A stretch of DNA of 64,000 nt from Pleurocapsales cyanobacterium LEGE 06147 (GCA_015207585.1 JADEWQ010000006.1:1-64000), one strand, 5' to 3'. Counted from the stretch's first letter, positions 8,863 to 17,144 are shown. The notes: generated from the letters alone by a model not told the origin. Numbers and translations: made by a program.

Positions 8863-9489
8863 CTATTTTTGTTTAGCAAAATAGCTAGTCATTAGATTTC
8901 GATAATTGGGGATGTAGTTAGAAAGCAAAGCCCCTAAACCTTCGATGTCATTGCGCCAGTCTCGGTGAAGTTCACACGCTACACTAAACCAATTCATCAT
9001 TTGTACTCCAGCACCCTGCATCCGCAATAAAGCTGCATCCCGCGTATCTTTATTAAAAGTACCGGAAGCATCTGTAACGACAAAAACTTCATAGCCTTCT
9101 TCTAAAGCACTTAAAGCGGGGAAAGCAACACAGACATCAGTAACAACTCCCGCCATAATTAGTTGTTTACGACCAGTATCTTTTACTGCTTTGACAAAAT
9201 CTTCATTATCCCAGGCATTGATTTGACCGGGACGGGGAATATAAGGTGCATCGGGATGAAATTCTTTAATTTCGGGAACTAAAGGACCATTCGGTCCATT
9301 TTCAAAACTGGTTGTCAGAATTGTGGGGAGATTAAAGAATTTTGCTGATTCTGCCAGAGCCAAAACGTTGTTTTTAAATTCATTAGGGGAATAATCCTGC
9401 ACTAATGAGATTAAACCAGCCTGATGATCGATGAGTAAAACAACTGCATCATCTTTGGAGAGACGCTTGTACTGATATGGAGTAGCCAT
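8863..9489 (-). CDS. Isochorismatase-family hydrolase (YcaC-like)
   Basis: This 208-residue cysteine hydrolase is of the YcaC type. The nucleophile region is VVTDVCVAFPAL (Cys near residue 120), the catalytic Asp is in LLIDHQAG (near 21), and the RPGQINAWDNEDFVKAV block and VVTDASGTF segment are characteristic of YcaC. YcaC proteins are octameric hydrolases of unsettled substrate, often induced by stress. The gene is in a row of minus-strand genes after a Crp/Fnr regulator. A perfect palindrome resembling an Fnr box lies about 155 bp upstream of the start, so regulation by that neighbour is plausible. Confidence 0.92.
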   Translation of the reverse strand: MATPYQYKRLSKDDAVVLLIDHQAGLISLVQDYSPNEFKNNVLALAESAKFFNLPTILTTSFENGPNGPLVPEIKEFHPDAPYIPRPGQINAWDNEDFVKAVKDTGRKQLIMAGVVTDVCVAFPALSALEEGYEVFVVTDASGTFNKDTRDAALLRMQGAGVQMMNWFSVACELHRDWRNDIEGLGALLSNYIPNYRNLMTSYFAKQK

Positions 9490-9642
9490 ATTTATTTTTT
9501 TAGTATTAATTGAGTTGTGATTGGTAATTGGTGATTCGTAATTGATAATTGAATCTATTGCCTATTACCTGCAATCCATTACTAAAATTGCTCTTAGCTG
9601 TAATAAACAAAACAAAGTATAGAGTTAGTTAAATTTAAAGAC

Positions 9643-9660
9643 ATATGATTTAAATCATAT
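9643..9660. promoter_or_regulatory. Perfect 18-bp palindrome, Fnr-box-like operator
   Basis: ATATGATTTAAATCATAT is fully symmetric. Its core ATGAT-TTAA-ATCAT differs from the classical Fnr consensus TTGAT-N4-ATCAA by one base in each half. It overlaps the stop codon of the Crp/Fnr-family gene and stands upstream of the isochorismatase-like gene, so it is a natural candidate operator for that regulator. Binding is inferred, not shown. Confidence 0.55.
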
Positions 9661-10269
9661 TTGAGGAGTAACTAACTCAACTTGCCTTCCATGACGAGTA
9701 ATGATTTTTTCTCGTTCTAACTCAGCTAAGGTGCGATACAAAGTTTCAGGACTCAAACCCAATTCGTTAGCAATATCTTTGTAAGAGCGGTCGAATACGA
9801 TTGTAGTTTCTCCTGGGGAAGCTGAGAACAACAGGTATTGTAAAATGCGATCGCGTGCCGAGTGAATGCTCCGTAACTCCAATAGTGTCTTAAGAGACTG
9901 GTTTTTACGCTCGAATCGTCTTAAAAAACTTAAAGCCAAATCGGAGTTATTTTGCAAAACTTCCCAAACAACAGTTTTGGGATAACAAATAACACGGGAT
10001 GGGACGTCGACAACAGCATTACAATGGTAAAGTTCCGTAAATAGTGCGGACTCGGCAAAACTTTCTCCAGCCCTAACTATCTGAAAAACAACGAGGTTTC
10101 CTTCGCAAGTGTAGCGCACTAGTCGAATCCGTCCAACTTCTAAGGCAAAAATATACTTAGCGGGGTCTCGATGATGAAACAGTACCTGTCCTGCGACGAA
10201 ATTTTGATAATTAGCCCCATCCCGTAACTGTGAAGGAAGACTATCGGGTACTGATAAATCCATAGCCAT
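9655..10269 (-). CDS. Crp/Fnr-family transcriptional regulator
   Basis: The protein has 204 residues. An N-terminal cyclic-nucleotide-binding-type beta-roll (residues 20-115: AGQVLFHHRDPAKYIFALEVGRIRL, then GESFAESALF) joins through a long dimer helix to an HTH_Crp domain near 150-195 (YKDIANELGLSPETLYRTLAELE). No N-terminal Cys cluster for an iron-sulfur centre is present, so it is not an oxygen-sensing Fnr. The effector is unknown. It lies 30 bp downstream of the second pirin gene, which suggests one transcript. An Fnr-box-like palindrome lies at its own 3' end, in front of the next gene. Confidence 0.92.
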   Translation of the reverse strand: MAMDLSVPDSLPSQLRDGANYQNFVAGQVLFHHRDPAKYIFALEVGRIRLVRYTCEGNLVVFQIVRAGESFAESALFTELYHCNAVVDVPSRVICYPKTVVWEVLQNNSDLALSFLRRFERKNQSLKTLLELRSIHSARDRILQYLLFSASPGETTIVFDRSYKDIANELGLSPETLYRTLAELEREKIITRHGRQVELVTPQI

Positions 10270-10299
10270 TGATGACTTGTGCCAGTATCTCGCTGGTTT

Positions 10300-11001
10300 T
10301 TAGGCTAAATCGAACAACAAGATTTCCGTATTATCAGTAGTAGCTGCGATTGCAATCTCTGTTTCTTGGGTAATAGCAGCACCGTCACCAGCCTGAAGAG
10401 TTTGACCGTTAATCTCTACCGAACCTCTAGCTACTTGTATCCACAACGACCTATTGTTGTTAGTGCTATGGTTCACGCGATCTCCCTTATTTAAAACAGC
10501 AACGTAGAGATTAGCATCCTGATGAATCGTCACCGAATTAGCTCTGCCATCAGGGGAAGCAACCAATCTCAATCTTCCTTGCTTTTCGTCTACAGAAAAG
10601 TGTTTCTGTTCGTAGCTGGGTTTAATTCCTGCTGTGTCTGGCAAAATCCAAATTTGTAGAAAGTGAACTGGATCGGTAGCAGAAGCATTAAACTCACTAT
10701 GGGCAATACCCGTACCAGCAGACATCCGTTGCACATCCCCTGGACGAATCACCGAACCGTTGCCAATACTATCTTTATGTTCTAGTTCTCCTTCTAAAAC
10801 GTAGGAGATAATTTCCATGTCTCTGTGGCTGTGAGTACCAAAGCCTTTCCCTGGTTGCACTTTATCTTCATTAATCACCCGCAGGCTAGCAAACCCCATG
10901 TGGTTGGGATCGTAATAGCTACCAAAGGAAAAAGTATGTTTGCTATCGAGCCAACCAAAGTTAGCATTCCCCCTTGCTTGGGCTGGACGAACAGTAATCA
11001 T
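10300..11001 (-). CDS. Pirin family protein (copy 2)
   Basis: This 233-residue pirin has the layout of the copy at 7885-8601: [17 protein letters not shown], metal ligands HSH ([14 protein letters not shown]) and His/Glu ([10 protein letters not shown]), then a second cupin ending TEILLFDLA. It diverges from a LysR gene across a 129-bp gap that contains two palindromes. That arrangement is typical of a LysR regulator controlling its divergent neighbour. Pirin/LysR pairs of this kind are common in bacteria, and YhhW-like pirins can degrade flavonols or respond to electrophiles. The actual substrate is not visible. Confidence 0.93.
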   Translation of the reverse strand: MITVRPAQARGNANFGWLDSKHTFSFGSYYDPNHMGFASLRVINEDKVQPGKGFGTHSHRDMEIISYVLEGELEHKDSIGNGSVIRPGDVQRMSAGTGIAHSEFNASATDPVHFLQIWILPDTAGIKPSYEQKHFSVDEKQGRLRLVASPDGRANSVTIHQDANLYVAVLNKGDRVNHSTNNNRSLWIQVARGSVEINGQTLQAGDGAAITQETEIAIAATTDNTEILLFDLA

Positions 11002-11075
11002 AGTTTAGTTTTTACCTCCTTTTTCTGAGAATTATTTTGTTCTTAGTTATATTATGGATTGATTCTTATGAAAAG

Positions 11076-11126
11076 ACAATATATTATTTTAACGACATAT
11101 TGTATCTAGAAATTCTACAATATTGT
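11076..11126. promoter_or_regulatory. Divergent operator between lysR-type and pirin genes
   Basis: Two related dyads lie in the divergent promoter. One is ACAATAT (11076-11082) with ATATTGT (11097-11103), spaced by 14 bp. The other is the perfect 10-bp palindrome ACAATATTGT at 11117-11126, ending just before the lysR start codon. The same half-site used repeatedly next to a LysR gene suggests autoregulation together with control of the pirin gene. Confidence 0.55.
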
Positions 11127-11130
11127 TATT

Positions 11131-12018
11131 ATGGATAAGTTTGAAAGTATACGGGCATTCACTCAAGTAGTTGAAGAGGGTAGCTTTGCTGCTGCTGCCA
11201 GAAAAATGCAGCTATCTCGTTCTGCTGTAAATAAGCTAGTAATTAATTTAGAAAATCAGTTAGGAGTGCAATTGCTCTATCGTACGACTCGCCAAGTTAC
11301 ACCTACAGATACTGGTCGAGCCTTTTACGAACGCTGTATCGATATCCTCAGCAGCTTAGAAGAAGCAGAATTAGCCGTCTCACAGCAACATAGCGAACCC
11401 AAAGGAACGCTTAAAATTAATGCTCCGATGTCTTTTGGTATCTCCTCTTTAGGTTCAAAAATAGCTGAGTTTATGACTCGCTACACAGACATTAAAATTC
11501 AATTGACCTTAGAAGACCGTTTTGTAGACCCGATAAGTGAAGGTTACGACCTAGTTATTCGGATTGGTTCGCCCCTGAAATCTCCTAGTTTGGTAGCCCA
11601 TCATATTACAATACTTCCTCGTGTTATTTGTGCAGCACCTAGTTACTTGAAAGCAAAAGGAATTCCTAGCAACCCCAATGAATTAAAAAACCATTCTTGT
11701 TTGCACTATGGCTATTTAGCCACAGGCTGTCAGTGGCAATTAATAAATAAAGAAAAAGAAGAGCGAGTCTCAATTAATGGAGTTTTTTGTTCTAACAATG
11801 GAGAAGTTTTAAGAGATGCCGCCGTAAAAGGGTTGGGAATTGTAATGTTACCAACTTTTATTGTGGAGCAAGAATTAGAACTAGGAGAGTTACAAATCAT
11901 TTTGCCCAACTATCAACCACCAGAATTAACTCTGTGTGTAATTTATCCTGTAAATCGCCACCTTTCTACTAAGATTCAGTTATTTACTCAATTTCTTCAA
12001 GAGTGTTTTGCCAATTAA
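11131..12018 (+). CDS. LysR-family transcriptional regulator
   Basis: The 295-residue protein has a complete LysR layout. The N-terminal winged HTH spans residues 1-60 ([19 protein letters not shown], then [16 protein letters not shown]) with the signature [19 protein letters not shown] linker helix and a two-lobed substrate-binding domain follow (residues 90-295). The sequence is closest to the large DsdC/YafC/PtrR-like group. It is divergent from pirin copy 2, so pirin expression is its likely target. The inducer is unknown. The gene is followed by the leader of a reverse transcriptase gene on the same strand. Confidence 0.93.
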   Translation: MDKFESIRAFTQVVEEGSFAAAARKMQLSRSAVNKLVINLENQLGVQLLYRTTRQVTPTDTGRAFYERCIDILSSLEEAELAVSQQHSEPKGTLKINAPMSFGISSLGSKIAEFMTRYTDIKIQLTLEDRFVDPISEGYDLVIRIGSPLKSPSLVAHHITILPRVICAAPSYLKAKGIPSNPNELKNHSCLHYGYLATGCQWQLINKEKEERVSINGVFCSNNGEVLRDAAVKGLGIVMLPTFIVEQELELGELQIILPNYQPPELTLCVIYPVNRHLSTKIQLFTQFLQECFAN

Positions 12019-12021
12019 TTG

Positions 12022-12116
12022 ATCGTATTTCTTTTCTTCGGTAGTCAGTCTTGTGGATATCTTTGGATGAAAGAGATTTTGAAAGTAGGTTAAACTATTG
12101 GCTGAAAAAATACGAT
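12022..12116 (+). repeat. Inverted repeat bracketing the leader of the reverse transcriptase gene
   Basis: Arms ATCGTATTT (12022-12030) and AAATACGAT (12108-12116) are perfect 9-bp complements, with partial pairing continuing inward. They enclose a 77-nt segment ending ten bases before the AAAGGAGA ribosome-binding site of the RT gene. In retrons the non-coding RNA has this position and is closed by a1/a2 complementary ends, but the RT itself does not look like a retron enzyme. It may be a structured leader or a template RNA; this is inference. Confidence 0.4.
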
Positions 12117-12140
12117 TTGTTGAACAAAGGAGAATAGACT

Positions 12141-13505
12141 ATTAGCGTACCCCTAGGATATTTCTTAACAGAAAATCATATTAGAAGTGCTTTAGAGCTT
12201 CTCACTATTCAAGTCTTGTCTAATTCGCATAATTATCGTTGCTTGGGATTAGAAATTCTGAGACGAGAAAATGCTCTTGATAAGATCGCTCCAAGGCAAT
12301 TTTATAACAACTACATTCGCAACGATCTTTGTTTTAATTATCCAGGTTTATTTCGTGTAACACCTTATTATGTTCCTAAAGGCGACGGTGGAGTACGTCA
12401 ATTTCATTTCCTTGAAGCTCCTTTGAGAATAATCTATTATGCATTAGGATTTTATTTTTTAGAACTAACACGAGAAATCAGGAGACAATTAGCTAGTATT
12501 CACAGAGATTCGTCTATTTATACTTATTATGGTGCTAATATTCGGCTAGACGAGCCACAGAAAAGTCAAATTTATTACCAAGAAGATTATCAAGAATTTA
12601 CTAGAAACATACGTCGAATAGTACGTCGACAAGCACAAACGCACAAAGTTGCTGTTTTACATATAGACATTCAAGATTTTTTTCGTTCAATCGCTCATTC
12701 TAATCTGGTACAAATTTTTGATGCTCAAGCCATGCCAGAATCACAATTTTGTCTTCGATACAATGAACATACAAAACTGGCAATTAGAGACATATTATTT
12801 TTTATTATGCATCGTTCAGAAGGATTACCTTTATCTCAACAAAATATTGTTTCTAACCTGCTAAGTCATCTCTTTCTTTATCCGCTTGATAACTTCATAC
12901 GTGAAATTCAAATTGATATTGCACCATCTCTTACATTTCACCGTTACGTTGATGATATGTTTCTTACGGTACAGTTTCCACTTACAGAAACTAATGAAAA
13001 CATTGGAACAACAATGCTAGATATTTCAACTAATATCGGTGCTTTTCTGTCTAGTAACCTCCATCTTTGTTTAAATCCACTTAAAACCAGGCTGGATATT
13101 ATTGCATCAGAAGATCGAGTAGATAAATTAATAGAACGTAGTCGTCTCGTAAGTTTTTATGAACCTTTGCCAGAAGAAGGAGGGGAGTCACCACAAAATA
13201 CTCTCAACCGGGCAATTTTAGTGTTAAATTCGATGAAAGAAAAATTTAGAGAGTATGGATTTGTAGAGAAAATAGCTACAAATGACGATCTTGCTCTTAA
13301 GCAATGTTTTCAAAGTGCTGTTATTCATTACACACGCAGCGAACAAGCTCAAAGACAACTTGAAGCGGTTTTTCAAGATTGGTATCCCGCATTAATGCCA
13401 AAAAGTATTCGTGTTTTAGTATTTTTAATTTCTCGCGTACCTAATGCTTTAAATAATCTTTTTATCCAATTAATTACCTATAAAATTGCTCGCTTTTTAA
13501 ACTAA
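12141..13505 (+). CDS. Stand-alone reverse transcriptase (UG/Abi/DRT-like), apparent ATT start
   Basis: The open frame reaches upstream of the first TTG (12216) to a stop at 12135, and codons in between read like real protein (SVPLGYFLTENHIRSALELL). A strong AAAGGAGA (12126-12133) stands 7 bp before an ATT at 12141, so ATT is the likely start and the protein has 454 residues. RT motifs are clear: RQFHFLEAPLRIIYY, catalytic Asp in VLHIDIQDFFRSI (about 174-183), EGLPLSQQNIVSNLLS (227-242) and HRYVDDMFL (267-275). Retron marks (NAxxH, VTG) and intron maturase or endonuclease domains are missing. About 160 helical residues follow the palm, as in defence-associated RTs. The 3' end overlaps a broken Uma2 gene by 9 bp, so C-terminal trimming is possible. 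Confidence 0.8.
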   Translation: MSVPLGYFLTENHIRSALELLTIQVLSNSHNYRCLGLEILRRENALDKIAPRQFYNNYIRNDLCFNYPGLFRVTPYYVPKGDGGVRQFHFLEAPLRIIYYALGFYFLELTREIRRQLASIHRDSSIYTYYGANIRLDEPQKSQIYYQEDYQEFTRNIRRIVRRQAQTHKVAVLHIDIQDFFRSIAHSNLVQIFDAQAMPESQFCLRYNEHTKLAIRDILFFIMHRSEGLPLSQQNIVSNLLSHLFLYPLDNFIREIQIDIAPSLTFHRYVDDMFLTVQFPLTETNENIGTTMLDISTNIGAFLSSNLHLCLNPLKTRLDIIASEDRVDKLIERSRLVSFYEPLPEEGGESPQNTLNRAILVLNSMKEKFREYGFVEKIATNDDLALKQCFQSAVIHYTRSEQAQRQLEAVFQDWYPALMPKSIRVLVFLISRVPNALNNLFIQLITYKIARFLN

Positions 13506-13865
13506 CTCGACGCGATCGTAAAGTTCATCTAAACTAATTTCAAACTCAAACGAATCGAAGGTAATCTTAGCGTCTTTCCCTGCATATTCTGATAATATCC
13601 ATTGATTGGAGTCATTTTTATAAAATTTTTCTACCTGCATCGCTGTCTGACTAATCAAAAGATATTCCTTAAAACTCGGAATAGTGCGATACATGCGAAA
13701 CTTATCACCGCGATCGTATTTTTCTGTAGAGTCAGATAAAATTTCAGCGATCGCTAATGAATTAACAATCGTATCCTGGCGATTTTCAGCAAATACTAAA
13801 GGAGTATAAACTACCATCACAACAGGGTATCAGATAGCAGAAAGCGAAATTGTCTCCGTCTTTTT
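13497..13865 (-). pseudogene. Uma2-family nuclease fragment, frameshifted
   Basis: The intact frame (13497-13820) gives 107 residues corresponding to the C-terminal half of a Uma2 (DUF820) restriction-endonuclease-like protein: AEILSDSTEKYDRGDKFRMYRTIPSFKEYLL. The preceding bases on the minus strand, read in another frame, give GDNFAFCY just where the family has F-x-YPDVMVV. A small insertion of about 7 bp at roughly 13830-13840 therefore seems to have broken the frame. The N-terminal half is not recognisable. It is convergent with and overlaps the reverse transcriptase gene. Confidence 0.75.
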
Positions 13866-13972
13866 ACTGAGTTCATGTGTACTAAATATAGTATACGACT
13901 TATTATCAGTCTAATAAAGAAAAAAAAATTCTATAGAATGTGTTAAATATAACGACTGAAATAATTAAGTCA

Positions 13973-15499
13973 CTAGGACATCATTAGATCAAACCAACTG
14001 GGATCGAGATAATTAATGCGAGCGTAGGGCTCGAGAGCAGATAAGATGGTTTTACCATAACTGCGGCAGTTAACTCGATAATCTAACAGGGCTACTATTC
14101 CTTGAGATTCCCGTAGAGGTACTACCGCTTCCTGAATTGCTCTTAAAGCAGTAGGGAGAAGATATAGGCGAAACCAATCCTGACGCTGACGTTTATAATA
14201 AGCAACTCGACTGGCAACGAGAGGATGTTCTAAGGAAGGTAAAGGTAAAGTAGCAATAATTAACAGTTGCGGTGTGGGTAATTCGTCTTGATGTAAGTGC
14301 CAAAAAGACCAACTACTAATTAAAATACCGTTATCGCCTGAATCTGTCTTTTCTACCCGTACCCGCGAACCAAATTCAGCAGCTAAAGCGGTACCTACTT
14401 GGGCTTTTAAAGGAACGTCTTCTACAAGCATGACGATGAGCCGCTCGACGTTACTGCTTAGAGCGATGAGAGTATACGCTTGTTCGAGTAAAGCCCCCTG
14501 AAATTCAGGAGTATTAGGTAAGGGCAAACGATCTGGCAAGTACAATTGGATATGTTCGTTCTGGCGTTGAGGAGAAAATTTGAGACAGAGAAGCTCATCT
14601 AAACCTAATTGTTGGCGATAAATTGGTGCAGAGGATTCGCGATCGAGAAAACTGCCAATTAAAACTATTGGTTGTTTTTGCCAAATGGGACTTAGGGTAC
14701 TAGCCACCTCTGCAGGAGCGAGGTGTAAGGTAAATAATCCTTTCTCGCGATCGATAGATGCCCAGAGAATAGTTTCCTCGTGCTGCCATTGTTGCCAAAA
14801 TTGGTGTAGTTTGGCACTCAATAAGTTCTCTTTTGCTAAAGTTTGGCATAAATTGGCAAGAATTTCTCGTTCTGACTTTTCTAGTAGATAACATTCATAG
14901 GGATTTTGCGGATGGGCAAAGATAGCTTTAGTTAATTTAACTCGCACATCCCTAATCGATTCAGCCTGTTGGGGAGTAGTTTGGAGTAATTCATCCCAAT
15001 CGGACTTGGCTAAACTAATTGTCAATTGCTGTCTCGTCCACTCTTCTAAGTCATCGGCGCGGTCGATAATCGTTGGTATATTGTTTGGAAAACGTCCTTG
15101 ACGATGAAGGCGATCGCTCAACCAAGCTTCTGGCGTAGTGAGCAGTAACCCCTGAAAATCGTCCGTCCACCGAGCGCCAGTTTTAATTTTTTTGTTGGTG
15201 TCTAACCATTTCTGTAAGATGGGAATTTCTTTGTCAAGAAGGCGTTGCTGTACTGCTTGGGGTGCAACTAAAATTACCGACCAATCCCCCATCAAAGCAG
15301 GCATGAGATAGCTGAAGCAGTATGTACCTACACTACTGCCAGTTTGGATTAAAGCAGATCGTCCCAAACGCAAAGTTCTTGCTACCAACCGTGCCATAGT
15401 TAAATGGTGGGGCCAGTTGGCTATATCTTGTTCTTTAAGAAAGGCTCGCAAAGACGAGTGGACTTCTACTTCAATCACTTTTCTGTTATACCAAGGCAA
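13973..15499 (-). CDS. DinG-like helicase homologue with degenerate ATP site
   Basis: The 508-residue protein aligns in general plan with cyanobacterial DinG/XPD-like helicases. There is a motif I position (SALIQTGSSVGTYCFSYL), a LLTTPEAWLSDRL segment, a would-be DEAH position (TIIDRADDLEEW), and a C-terminal helicase-like half (SNVERLIVMLVEDV, then ILISSWSFWHLHQDELPTPQLLIIATLPLPS). The P-loop Lys-Thr is lost (GSSVGT instead of GxGKT) and the DEAH box reads DRAD. It also lacks the four Cys of an iron-sulfur helicase. It is therefore probably not an active ATPase; a structural or regulatory DNA-binding role is possible. It is divergent from tyrA with a 29-bp gap. Confidence 0.65.
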   Translation of the reverse strand: MPWYNRKVIEVEVHSSLRAFLKEQDIANWPHHLTMARLVARTLRLGRSALIQTGSSVGTYCFSYLMPALMGDWSVILVAPQAVQQRLLDKEIPILQKWLDTNKKIKTGARWTDDFQGLLLTTPEAWLSDRLHRQGRFPNNIPTIIDRADDLEEWTRQQLTISLAKSDWDELLQTTPQQAESIRDVRVKLTKAIFAHPQNPYECYLLEKSEREILANLCQTLAKENLLSAKLHQFWQQWQHEETILWASIDREKGLFTLHLAPAEVASTLSPIWQKQPIVLIGSFLDRESSAPIYRQQLGLDELLCLKFSPQRQNEHIQLYLPDRLPLPNTPEFQGALLEQAYTLIALSSNVERLIVMLVEDVPLKAQVGTALAAEFGSRVRVEKTDSGDNGILISSWSFWHLHQDELPTPQLLIIATLPLPSLEHPLVASRVAYYKRQRQDWFRLYLLPTALRAIQEAVVPLRESQGIVALLDYRVNCRSYGKTILSALEPYARINYLDPSWFDLMMS

Positions 15500-15528
15500 T
15501 TAGTAGTTACTTTTACGAGTTTACTGAA

Positions 15529-16368
15529 ATGAAGGTGGGTATTGTCGGCTTAGGATTAATTGGTGGTTCTTTAGGACTGGATTTGCGATCGCGAGGATAT
15601 GAAATTCTGGGAGTTTCTCGTCAAGCAACAACCTGTCAGATCGCTTTAGATAGAGGAGTAGTAGCTCGAGCGAGTACGGATTCAAGCTTACTAACAGAAG
15701 CAGAAATAGTAATTATTTGTACGCCGATTGGAGTGATCGCACCAACACTCAAACAACTCACTCCTTATCTTTCCCCTAAGGCGATCGTTACCGATGTCGG
15801 TTCGGTTAAACAACCGATAGTCACTGCTTGTTCTCAGTTGTGGTCTAATTTTGTCGGCGGACATCCAATGGCAGGAACTGCAGAACAAGGGATTAATGCG
15901 GCTCAAAATAATTTGTTTCGGGGTGCGGCTTATGTATTTACTCCTACGGAACAAACCCTGCCGAGTGCAGTAGAAAAGTTAGAAGAAATGGCACATTCTC
16001 TCGGTGCAGTTACTTATACCTGTTCTCCCGAAGTTCACGATCGCGCCGTTGCTTGGATTTCTCATTTACCTGTAATGGTTAGTGCCAGTCTGATTAGTGC
16101 TTGTCGGTCGGAAACAGAACCGGAAGTCTTACAACTAGCTCAACAGTTAGCTAGTTCTGGTTTTCGAGATACCAGTCGGGTTGGCGGCGGCAATCCAGAG
16201 TTAGGAATGATGATGGCAAAATATAATCGTCAGCAATTGTTGCGATCGCTAATTCAATATCGTCATAATCTGGACCACATGATTGACCTAATCGAAAGAG
16301 AAAATTGGCACGAATTAGAACAAATTCTTCAATCTACCCAAAAAGCCAGACCCGAATTTTTACATTAA
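15529..16368 (+). CDS. tyrA: Arogenate/prephenate dehydrogenase
   Basis: The 279-residue protein is a stand-alone TyrA: Rossmann loop GLGLIGGSLG (residues 7-16), IVIICTPIGVI, GSVKQPIV, FVGGHPMAGT, the catalytic-His region SPEVHDRAVAWISHLP, and SSGFRDTSRVGGGNPE. It performs the oxidative decarboxylation that leads to tyrosine. Cyanobacterial enzymes of this short type are usually NADP-dependent arogenate dehydrogenases; that preference is family knowledge. No ACT domain is fused, so feedback by tyrosine would have to act at the catalytic dimer. The start at 15529 follows the divergent DinG-like gene. Confidence 0.94.
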   Translation: MKVGIVGLGLIGGSLGLDLRSRGYEILGVSRQATTCQIALDRGVVARASTDSSLLTEAEIVIICTPIGVIAPTLKQLTPYLSPKAIVTDVGSVKQPIVTACSQLWSNFVGGHPMAGTAEQGINAAQNNLFRGAAYVFTPTEQTLPSAVEKLEEMAHSLGAVTYTCSPEVHDRAVAWISHLPVMVSASLISACRSETEPEVLQLAQQLASSGFRDTSRVGGGNPELGMMMAKYNRQQLLRSLIQYRHNLDHMIDLIERENWHELEQILQSTQKARPEFLH

Positions 16369-16437
16369 TTCCGACATCGAACAAAATTTAAATATAGTTG
16401 AAACCAAGCTTTGAAAGGACTAGAGATGATTTATGGT

Positions 16438-16459
16438 AAAAAAAGAGCGGTCTTTTTTT
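16438..16459 (+). terminator. Possible weak terminator after tyrA
   Basis: AAAAAAAGA-GCGG-TCTTTTTTT forms a 9-bp stem, mostly A-T, with a run of T at its 3' side, 70 bp after the tyrA stop. The stem is weak but the symmetry makes it usable in both directions. Confidence 0.4.
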
Positions 16460-16590
16460 GTTAGCAAGACCAACGGTTTATATAGACGAGTTTGAATAAT
16501 CGCAAAGTCATTGGTCGCTCGATGGGTTGAAGTGAAGAATTAAAATAAATTTAATTAGAATAAAAGAATCAACCATTTAAATGTCGCTCG

Positions 16591-16830
16591 ATGGCTAGTA
16601 AAGAAACCTTTCAAGAAATTGCCTCTAACGTACAACTATTTCAGAATATCGAACAGAAAGAGAGATTTTTATTCGTTATTGGAGCATTGTTTTCAAGGGC
16701 TATTAGTCTAAAGAAAGCAGCAGAAATTATGGAACTTGATGTAGAAGTTTTCTCGCAACTACTAGAGCTAATGAGCATCGAATTTTCTTATTTAACTAAT
16801 GAAGATGTTGCCCTGAAAAAAAGCTGGTAA
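16591..16830 (+). CDS. UPF0175-family small protein, antitoxin-like
   Basis: This 79-residue protein has the core of UPF0175: a helix with GALFSRAISLKKAAEIMELDVEVFSQLLE, a ribbon/HTH-like fold that recurs as antitoxin in front of PIN-like toxins of the DUF3368 group. Here it is followed 6 bp later by exactly such a toxin start, now broken. The DNA-binding and antitoxin roles are by family and position. If the toxin is dead, this gene may be a relic under no selection. Confidence 0.75.
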   Translation: MASKETFQEIASNVQLFQNIEQKERFLFVIGALFSRAISLKKAAEIMELDVEVFSQLLELMSIEFSYLTNEDVALKKSW

Positions 16831-16836
16831 AAAAAA

Positions 16837-17028
16837 GTGAAAGTTGTCTTTAATTCCTCTCCACTTATTTTTCTTTCTCGCTTGGATTTCCTGGATCAAT
16901 TTCTCAAATATGATTATGGATTTTTCTTGCCACAAATAGTCATTGAAGAAATTAATATCAAGCAAGACGAAGCTAGTAGATATGTTAATAATTTAATTAC
17001 TAATAACTGTCTGTTAGATAGATACTAG
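16837..17028 (+). pseudogene. PIN-like (DUF3368) toxin, truncated
   Basis: From a GTG start, 63 residues match the beginning of DUF3368 PIN-like nucleases: KVVFNSSPLIFLSRLDFLDQF contains the first acidic-site region (here Asn replaces the usual Asp), then FFLPQIVIEEI. A TAG stop follows, after which the same frame continues for about 20 plausible codons before another stop. Full-length relatives have roughly 150-160 residues and three more acidic catalytic positions, so this copy cannot be an active nuclease. It pairs with the UPF0175 gene just upstream. Confidence 0.75.
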
Positions 17029-17144
17029 AAATTAAATGCAGAGTTAAGCGAGAAATTTTTAACGCAATTTTTACTGATTAATAATAGATAATAATATTTT
17101 TTTAGTGAAAACCTACAAAAAAAACACAATTTACTTCTGACTCC

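Noticed and set aside
12022-13505. Retron (msr-msd plus RT)
   Set aside because: The leader has retron-like complementary ends, but the RT lacks the NAxxH and VTG motifs and no branching-G context or long msd hairpin is evident.
12216-13505. TTG at 12216 as the RT start
   Set aside because: The frame is open and coding-like for 25 codons upstream, and the only good ribosome-binding site (12126-12133) points to 12141.
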